From Pseudonocardiales bacterium (GTDB taxonomy: Bacteria > Actinomycetota > Actinomycetes > Mycobacteriales > Pseudonocardiaceae): DNA of 27,275 nt. A program made the position numbers and the translations under genes. Of this stretch, positions 22,404-27,275 are shown one piece after another. The notes under the pieces were generated by a model that did no database searches, was not told the origin of the DNA, and saw only the letters and a program-made list of their open reading frames with translations. Location: NCBI GenBank assembly GCA_025465385.1, contig JAODNG010000385.1, positions 1-27,275 on the forward strand, written 5' to 3'. Position 1 is the stretch's first letter; every line of letters starts with the position of its first letter.

Positions 22404-24542
22404 GTGTCTACCGGGGAGGTGCTCAGCGATCCGGCGCGGCTAGCGGCGGTGGCCAGAGTGCTGGCGGTGGCACAGGATAATCGAGAGGCGCTGGACCGGC
22501 TGGCGGAGTTGGCCGCGATTGTGATGGACGCCCCGGTCAGTATCGTGAATCTGATCGACGCCCAGCAAAATTTTGTGGGCATGGCTGGCCTCGGCGAGCC
22601 GTTCGCGACGTCACGCATAGCGTCGATAGACACCGGTTTCTGCCCTTCCACGTTCTTCGCGGGTAGTCCCTTGTATATCGAGGACGCCGCCGAGTCCACG
22701 TTTGCTGATCATCCCGCCCGCATCGAGTTGGGTTTCAACGCCTATGCTGGCTGCCCGCTGCGCGACGCAGACGGGCTGGTGATCGGCACCCTGTGCGCGC
22801 TCGACACCCGGCCGCACCGGTGGCGGCGGGTCGATCGCTTAGCGTTGGAGGCGCTGGCGAGCTCGGTGATCAACGAGATGGCGCTGCACCAGGACATCAA
22901 CCGCCGCCAACGCTTACTGGATGCTTTCACCGCCGCACCGGCGGCGATCGCGGTCACCCGCGGTCCGAAGCACCTCCTGGAATATCACAACCCGGCCTAC
23001 GAGGCGCTGTTCGGCGAGCTGCCGCTAGAAGTGCCCGTCCGTGAGGCGATGCCGCAGGTGCCGGGTGAGTTTTTCGCATTGATGGATCAGGTACTGGCCA
23101 GCGGTGCGGAGTACCACACCGCTGAGGCTTCGGTGACCATGCTCTGGCCCGGCGAGCAGCGCGCCCGCGAACGGTTCTTCGACTTCTCCTACTCGGCAAT
23201 CCGTCGCACCGCCAACGATGGGGTGGACCACCGGGGTCTGCTGTTGGTCGCGGTGGAAGTCACTGACCGGGTCGAAACCCGCCGCGAGCTGGAACGCCAC
23301 GCCCGCCGTCAGGCACTGCTCGCTCGGGCGAGCGCGAGTTTGAACCGTAGCCTCGACCCGGAAGCGGAACTTCAGGAGCTCGCCCGGGCGGTGGTCCCCG
23401 AGCTCGCTGATCTGTCCACGGTGCACGTGCTGGTCCGCCCGGTGCCCCCCCGCATCGATCCGCCCCTGCCAGTGATCACCAACCGGGTTGCCGTCGCCGG
23501 CATACCCGGTGTCACGATGGCGCCGCGGCTCACCGGTCTGCGCTGGAACGGCGACCGCGACCCGATCACCGCAGCCATTCGCCGCGGTGAGCTGGTGCGC
23601 CAACCCGTGTCCACTGCCGAGGTGCCATCGTGGGCGCATAAGACCGGAACGGCCGACGTCTTCCGCGACGGGTTGAGCCAGGTAGTGGTCGCCCCGGTGA
23701 TCGTGGATGGTCGCGTGGTGGCGGTGGTGTCCTTCCTGCTGCATCACAGCCGACCGCCGTGGAACGAAGACGATCTGCACGCGTTGGGTCAGATCGCCCG
23801 CTACGCCGGGATCGCCTTGGAACACGGCTTGACCTACCAGGCGACTCGTGAGTCGGCGTTGGTGCTGCAACGCAGCCTGCTCACCGAACCACCGACGGTG
23901 CCCGGACTGCGGATTTGCGCCCGCTACCGCCCGGCCGGGCGTGACGAGGTCGGCGGCGATTGGTATGACGCCTTCCAGCGCCGCCCCGGCCAGCTAGCTG
24001 TGGTGATCGGCGACGTCGTCGGGCATGACATCACCGCAGCCGCGGCGATGGGCCACCTTCGCGCCACCCTGCGCGGGTTGGCCTTCGACCGCGACGAAGG
24101 ACCGGCCGCGATTCTGGACCGGCTCGCCACGATCAATGCCAGCCTTGCGATCACCCCGTTCGCGACCCTGGTCTACGCCAACCTCACTTACGCCGACGCC
24201 CGCTGGACCATGCGCTGGGCCAGCGCCGGGCACCCACCCCCCTTGCTCGCGAGCCACCACGGCGTTGCGCTGCTGACGGGCGTCAGCGGTACCGCCTTGG
24301 TCTGCACCCAGACTGCGCCGCGAACCGAGGGTGAGATCACCCTGCCCGCTGGATCGACCCTCTTGCTCTACACCGACGGTTTAGTCGAACGCCGCGGCAC
24401 GGACCTCACCGATAACCTCAATTGCCTGGTCAGCCGAGTCACCGTCGACACCCGCCACCTCATCGAGCCGCTCTGTGACGACCTGCTGGCCGAGGCACCC
24501 ACCGACGACGACATCGCGGTGCTGGCGATCCACGTCTGTTAA
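22404..24542 (+). CDS. GAF-PAS-GAF-PP2C (SpoIIE/RsbU-type) serine phosphatase
   Basis: 712 residues from a GTG at 22404. A first GAF domain (about 20-160) contains VSIVNLIDAQQNFVGMAGL, DTGFCPSTFF and GCPLRDADGLVIGTLCALD. A PAS-like domain follows (about 165-290: AFTAAPAAIAVTRGPKHLLEYHNPAYEALFG). A second GAF domain spans about 310-480. The C-terminal SpoIIE phosphatase (about 500-712) has the metal-binding aspartates in VGGDWYDA (Asp519), VIGDVVGHD (Asp537), LLLYTDGLVE (Asp658) and TDDDIAVL. Such proteins usually dephosphorylate an anti-anti-sigma factor in response to a sensed signal. No HATPase kinase domain or partner gene adjoins it. Its stop overlaps the stop of the convergent DUF397 gene. 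Confidence 0.93.
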   Translation: MSTGEVLSDPARLAAVARVLAVAQDNREALDRLAELAAIVMDAPVSIVNLIDAQQNFVGMAGLGEPFATSRIASIDTGFCPSTFFAGSPLYIEDAAESTFADHPARIELGFNAYAGCPLRDADGLVIGTLCALDTRPHRWRRVDRLALEALASSVINEMALHQDINRRQRLLDAFTAAPAAIAVTRGPKHLLEYHNPAYEALFGELPLEVPVREAMPQVPGEFFALMDQVLASGAEYHTAEASVTMLWPGEQRARERFFDFSYSAIRRTANDGVDHRGLLLVAVEVTDRVETRRELERHARRQALLARASASLNRSLDPEAELQELARAVVPELADLSTVHVLVRPVPPRIDPPLPVITNRVAVAGIPGVTMAPRLTGLRWNGDRDPITAAIRRGELVRQPVSTAEVPSWAHKTGTADVFRDGLSQVVVAPVIVDGRVVAVVSFLLHHSRPPWNEDDLHALGQIARYAGIALEHGLTYQATRESALVLQRSLLTEPPTVPGLRICARYRPAGRDEVGGDWYDAFQRRPGQLAVVIGDVVGHDITAAAAMGHLRATLRGLAFDRDEGPAAILDRLATINASLAITPFATLVYANLTYADARWTMRWASAGHPPPLLASHHGVALLTGVSGTALVCTQTAPRTEGEITLPAGSTLLLYTDGLVERRGTDLTDNLNCLVSRVTVDTRHLIEPLCDDLLAEAPTDDDIAVLAIHVC

Positions 24543-24757
24543 CTCACGAGATCGTCGAACTCGCCGGCTTTGACGCCGTGGATCCACGCGATCATCTCCG
24601 CGGGAGTGAACAGCGCCACCCCCTCGTCGGGATGGTTGCTGTTGCGCACCGCGATGCGCCCATCGGGCAACGCGGCGACCTGGACGCAGGTTCCGTTGTT
24701 TCCGCTGAAACTGCTGATCCGCCACGAAGCCGCGGCTAGATGCAACGGGCTAGACAC
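24539..24757 (-). CDS. DUF397 protein (XRE partner)
   Basis: 72 residues from a GTG at 24757 with GGAGG eight bases upstream. The sequence WRISSFSGNNGTCVQVAALPDGRIAVRNSNHPDEGVALFTPAEMIAWIHGVKAGEFD is typical of DUF397, including the Ser-Gly-x-x-x-x-x-Cys-Val-x-Val pattern and the FTPAEMxAW helix. These small acidic proteins are encoded beside XRE/DUF5753 regulators throughout actinobacteria and are thought to act with them. It lies 18 bp after the regulator, so the two form an operon. Confidence 0.93.
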   Translation of the reverse strand: MSSPLHLAAASWRISSFSGNNGTCVQVAALPDGRIAVRNSNHPDEGVALFTPAEMIAWIHGVKAGEFDDLVS

Positions 24758-24775
24758 GGTGTGTGCCTCCGAACG

Positions 24776-25654
24776 TTACTCCCCGACAACCGATTGGATG
24801 AATGAGATAGACCTTTCGGGATCAAGAGCGACCCTCTGTAGATCCTCAGCCACCATGGTATACGACCGGACCTGTTCTGCATCCTGTAAATACACTGCTC
24901 CGTCGTGAAGTTCGACGTAGCCGATCGCGCGCACGTTCGCGAAACCCAACACGACGAACTGACCGGTCAGCGCGGTATGCGGGCCATCATCGGGACGAAT
25001 CACCTGAATCGTCACGGTAGGCAGCTCAGCCATGGCTATCAGATGCCGAAGTTGATCGCGCCACAGCTCGCGGTCGCCGACCGCGAGACGCAATGCACCT
25101 TCAGTGACAACGGCGTGCAGCTGGAGCGGGCGCTCAGGATTGGTCAGCCGACGGGTGCGGGCGAGCCGGAGGCCGACGAACCGCTCGCTGTAGTCGGCGC
25201 GGACTCGAGGCGTGTTCGCGGTGACCGCTGCGGCGTATTGCGCTGTCTGCAACAGGCCCGGAATGAGCATCGGCTCGAAAACGAACTCCCGCTCGGCCAG
25301 GCCCTCGAGGCCGACGAACGTCTTCAACCAGTCCGGGACCACCTGCGCCCACGGCGCCCACCAGCTGGCCTCGTCGGCTTGACTGGTCAGCGAGATAAGC
25401 CGCTCGATATCGGCCTGCTCGGCGCCGTAGCCTGCGAGCAGCCACGCGATGTCGTGCGGATCCTGCTGCTGACGACCGGTCTCCAGATGGCCGAGCTTGG
25501 CCCGGCTGATCCCGCTCTGTTCACTCGCCTCGGTCAGGGACAGCTTGGCCGAGTTGCGGTAGCGGGCCAGCTCCACGCCGATCAGCCAGCGCAGCGGCGC
25601 TGGACCTTCTCGCAACGACGCTTCGGCCGCCGGTTTCGTCATGAGACGTCTCAT
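24776..25654 (-). CDS. XRE-family transcriptional regulator with DUF5753 domain
   Basis: The ATG at 25654 has GGGGA six bases upstream and gives 292 residues; a second in-frame ATG is at 25642. The helix-turn-helix (about 24-80) reads LIGVELARYRNSAKLSLTEASEQSGISRAKLGHLETGRQQ. The rest is a DUF5753 domain with VVPDWLKTFVGLEGLAEREFVFEPMLIPGLLQTAQYAAAV, the common ExxhhPGLLQTxxYA signature, and a C-terminal LxGxFVVLGFA...YVELHDGAVYL stretch. Such regulators control development or antibiotic genes in other actinobacteria. A 16-bp palindrome spans both candidate starts, suggesting autorepression. Confidence 0.93.
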   Translation of the reverse strand: MRRLMTKPAAEASLREGPAPLRWLIGVELARYRNSAKLSLTEASEQSGISRAKLGHLETGRQQQDPHDIAWLLAGYGAEQADIERLISLTSQADEASWWAPWAQVVPDWLKTFVGLEGLAEREFVFEPMLIPGLLQTAQYAAAVTANTPRVRADYSERFVGLRLARTRRLTNPERPLQLHAVVTEGALRLAVGDRELWRDQLRHLIAMAELPTVTIQVIRPDDGPHTALTGQFVVLGFANVRAIGYVELHDGAVYLQDAEQVRSYTMVAEDLQRVALDPERSISFIQSVVGE

Positions 25655-25655
25655 G
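25640..25655. promoter_or_regulatory. 16-bp palindrome over the XRE start codon (candidate operator)
   Basis: CATGAGACGTCTCATG is perfectly palindromic and contains both candidate ATG codons of the regulator. TATACAT immediately upstream on the minus strand could be a -10 element. Confidence 0.5.
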
Positions 25656-25947
25656 TATAGTCCCCGAACTGATACACGTCCCACCGTCCGATTTGCCCGA
25701 ACGGACCCGACCGATGGAGCGCGAGCCAGTACCGCGGTGGTTAATAAAGCCCTGTGGGTACTGAGTCGACTTCATCGAGCTTTCTGGTCGGGATGTCGCT
25801 GGTGAGGCTACCTGGCTACCTCCCGAAAAGTCGGCAGGCTCGCTGTCGGTTTCGTCCGGGTGTCGAGTGATCGCTTGTCCTGTGCGTCCGGGGACGTACG
25901 GAGTTACACAGAGAATTGTCTTTCACTACGGACTGGGGAAGTCGACT
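25656..25947. other. Intergenic region upstream of the XRE gene and a divergent small gene
   Basis: This 292-bp stretch has no convincing ORF. It should contain the promoters for the XRE operon (minus) and the Cys/His protein (plus). I see no strong -35/-10 pair. It is somewhat more AT-rich near 25740-25750 (TTAATAAA). Confidence 0.5.
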
Positions 25948-26358
25948 GTGGACCAGGCTCCGCCGGGTTGTCAGATCCGAGACGAGCCGCAGCTCTTCGC
26001 CGATACGCCGATGCGCCGCGCATCACAGCTAGCGGCCCTGCGGATACCCGAGCCGCAGTTCCCCACCAAGACTCCAGCCGGTCGACAGCCAAGCCCCCCC
26101 ACGCCGGTTCGCGTTCCGGTGGGTCAGCCGGACCGCAGCGAGCAGGCTGGCAGGCCAGGCGTCGACCAGCTGCGATGGGCACGCTGTCCTGATGACGGGC
26201 GCTTGCACCTGCTGCAACCTGCTGGCGTCGACCTCGCCGCCGCGAGCGGGCACGGGCAAGCAGTTTGTGGGCACCGCGTACCCGCCCAAGGCCTCACCAT
26301 CAACGGCGTCCCGTCGGGGGCGTTATGTATGGCCTGCGTTATCGGTGCGACCTCGTAA
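25948..26358 (+). CDS. Small Cys/His-rich hypothetical protein, possible zinc binder
   Basis: The frame is open from 25867; I prefer the GTG at 25948, preceded by GGGGAAG, for 136 residues. An ATG at 26011 is another option. Residues 1-72 are Pro/Arg/Gln-rich. The C-terminal part holds RWARCPDDGRLHLLQPAGVD, then AVCGHRVPAQGLTING and SGALCMACVIGATS. Cys80, Cys107, His109, Cys127 and Cys130 could form a zinc site. From memory, similar short proteins ending SGALCMACV occur in Pseudonocardiaceae, but I cannot name a function. The conserved end argues for a real gene. Confidence 0.65.
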   Translation: MDQAPPGCQIRDEPQLFADTPMRRASQLAALRIPEPQFPTKTPAGRQPSPPTPVRVPVGQPDRSEQAGRPGVDQLRWARCPDDGRLHLLQPAGVDLAAASGHGQAVCGHRVPAQGLTINGVPSGALCMACVIGATS

Positions 26359-26371
26359 GCAGCTGCTGCGT

Positions 26372-26620
26372 TCAGCTGAGGTAGCCCTCGACTTCACTGG
26401 CCGGGCGGACCTCGGCGTCGTCGGGATCCTGGCCGGCGGCCGCGCGAGCCCGACGTTGCCGCAGCAGATCCCAGCACTGGTCGAGTTGCTGCTCCAGAGA
26501 CTGCAGCTGGGCGTGCTCCTCGTCGGTGGTGATCTCACCGCGGCTGACGCGCTCCCGCAATGTGTGCTCAGCATCGACCAGCTCATGGATGCGGCCTAAC
26601 ACGTCACCGTCATCGGCCAT
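26372..26620 (-). CDS. DUF2630 family protein
   Basis: 82 residues from an ATG at 26620. The sequence VLGRIHELVDAEHTLRERVSRGEITTDEEHAQLQSLEQQLDQCWDLLRQRRARAAAGQDPDDAEVRPASEVEGY matches the small helical DUF2630 family, with its LDQCWDLLRQRRA core and the following GxDPDDAxVRP. It is probably a two-helix, coiled-coil-like cytoplasmic protein. The function is unknown. It is convergent with the Cys/His gene, 13 bp apart. Confidence 0.93.
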   Translation of the reverse strand: MADDGDVLGRIHELVDAEHTLRERVSRGEITTDEEHAQLQSLEQQLDQCWDLLRQRRARAAAGQDPDDAEVRPASEVEGYLS

Positions 26621-26694
26621 CCGATCTACCCCCTGTCCGCACCGATGGTCCAGTTACCCCGACGATACCGACAGCGCGCAGGAGCGGCTTGCTG

Positions 26695-26937
26695 CTAGCC
26701 GTTCTTGCTGCTGGCGTCGCCGACGCTCCGACCGGAGTCGGTCTGGTTGTAGCCGGTGATCAGCGCCCACATGCTGGTGCCCGAATAGCTCTGGCCGTTG
26801 GCCCCGGGGGTACCCGCGGCCCCGGGGTCGCCGGCGGTGCCGTCAATGCCTGCGCGCCACACCGACAGGACGGTACGGGCCGGTAGCAGCTCCACGTGCT
26901 GTTCGGCGAGCTGTGCCACGTTCATTGCATCAAACAT
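26695..26937 (-). CDS. Short collagen-like (Gly-X-X) peptide with conserved-looking leader
   Basis: 80 residues from an ATG at 26937 with a G-rich ribosome-binding site (GGGGGGA) five bases away; an upstream open frame to 27048 lacks one. Residues 1-29 are an amphipathic, leader-like segment including AEQHVELLPARTVLSVW. Residues 30-50 are seven consecutive Gly-X-X triplets (Gly30, 33, 36, 39, 42, 45, 48), with GDP, GTP and GAN among them, as in bacterial collagen-like proteins. The remainder (YSGTSMWALITGYNQTDSGRS...) is polar. No signal peptide or LPxTG anchor is visible. Function is unknown: it could be a structural repeat protein or a precursor peptide. Confidence 0.65.
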   Translation of the reverse strand: MFDAMNVAQLAEQHVELLPARTVLSVWRAGIDGTAGDPGAAGTPGANGQSYSGTSMWALITGYNQTDSGRSVGDASSKNG

Positions 26938-27221
26938 CGGATCCCCCCACGAAAGGACGTCCCGGTCACCCAGGCATCGCAGCACTTCACCGGCGGCAGT
27001 GCCGGTGCGACTGCACCCCAAAGTGCCCAGCGTGACTGTCCATAGCAATCCGTAGCACTACCTAATTTCTCCGGACACCTACGTAGCCGCAGCCGGTGTG
27101 GGTGTCGTGAACTCGACCCCACCGACGTTTCCTGCGCGCGTGCAATGTCGATCCCTCACGAGTTCACGGGCCGTGCAGGCGGGTCTGGGATGGTATCGGG
27201 GTCACGTGAGGAGTTGACGAT
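26938..27221. other. Intergenic region between divergent glycine-triplet genes
   Basis: This 284-bp non-coding stretch carries a 10-bp perfect inverted repeat, CGTGAACTCG (27106-27115) and CGAGTTCACG (27159-27168). It should hold the promoters for the collagen-like peptide (minus) and the ORF at the window edge (plus). Confidence 0.5.
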
Positions 27222-27275
27222 GTGAACAGCGAGTTCGCTGACTTGCCGGGGACACCGGGGACACCGGGGACACCG
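27222..27275 (+). CDS. Start of a Gly-Thr-Pro repeat protein (truncated by window end)
   Basis: A GTG at 27222 has a GAGGAG ribosome-binding site eight bases upstream (27208-27213) and opens MNSEFADLPGTPGTPGTPGTP before the window ends. The repeat is exact at DNA level: CCGGGGACA units of 9 bp at 27246, 27255 and 27264, plus a partial fourth. Gly-Thr-Pro is a collagen-type triplet. Only 18 codons are visible, so length, domains and function are unknown. Confidence 0.55.
   Translation, partial: MNSEFADLPGTPGTPGTP
27246..27275. repeat. 9-bp tandem repeat at the window edge
   Basis: CCGGGGACA repeated exactly three times, with a fourth partial copy cut by the window end. The unit is a multiple of three and encodes Pro-Gly-Thr in the plus-strand ORF. 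Confidence 0.9.

Noticed and set aside
27246..27275. Short tandem repeats as the edge of a CRISPR array
   Set aside because: The units are directly adjacent 9-mers without spacers and keep a reading frame after a ribosome-binding site.

Overview
The window is a chromosomal replication-origin neighbourhood from a high-GC actinomycete. GC content is high, GTG starts are common, and the conserved order rpmH-rnpA-yidD-yidC-jag-rsmG-parA-parB runs opposite to dnaA...gnd-recF-dciA-gyrB-gyrA-DUF3566. A 39-residue DLW-type microprotein lies between tRNA-Ile and tRNA-Ala, and XRE/DUF397 and DUF2630 genes follow. Together these suggest the order Pseudonocardiales. Genus cannot be decided from the sequence alone.

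Layout. 1-1449: end of a class I/II aminotransferase and a D-Ala-D-Ala ligase-like gene. 1446-2517: a STAS-domain gene (minus) and an unrecognised small hydrophobic protein (plus). 2599-8294: one compact minus-strand operon, rpmH to parB, with stop/start overlaps (ATGA, TAGTG, GTGA, TGATG) showing translational coupling. Two parS sites lie inside coding sequence, one in parA and one at the rsmG start. 8295-8656: divergent rpmH/dnaA promoter region with a DnaA-box palindrome. 8657-10174: dnaA. 10348-11814: a DHA2-type MFS exporter on the minus strand, where dnaN would be expected. 11815-12452: the probable oriC, with DnaA boxes, a run of DnaA-trio-like triplets and a less GC-rich stretch. 12453-15124: gnd, recF, dciA. 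15318-20780: gyrB and gyrA, separated by a pRiA4b ORF-3-like gene. 20777-21478: DUF3566 membrane protein. 21539-21874: tRNA-Ile(GAT), DLW-39 gene, tRNA-Ala(TGC). 21856-22302: PGPGW membrane protein whose stop codon lies inside the tRNA-Ala gene on the other strand.

22404 to the end looks accessory: a GAF-PAS-GAF-SpoIIE phosphatase, an XRE regulator with its DUF397 partner, a small Cys/His protein, DUF2630, a short collagen-like (Gly-X-X) peptide, and at the right edge the start of an ORF made of Gly-Thr-Pro repeats.

How the genes work together. DnaA, oriC, DciA, RecF and gyrase serve initiation and fork function. ParA, ParB and parS segregate the origin. RnpA, L34, YidD, YidC, KhpB/Jag and RsmG serve RNA processing, ribosomes and membrane-protein insertion. 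The main departures from the expected layout are the absence of dnaN between dnaA and recF with an exporter in its place, a cluster of three DnaA boxes inside the 5' end of dciA, a 27-bp tandem duplication inside parB, and two glycine-triplet genes at the right end.
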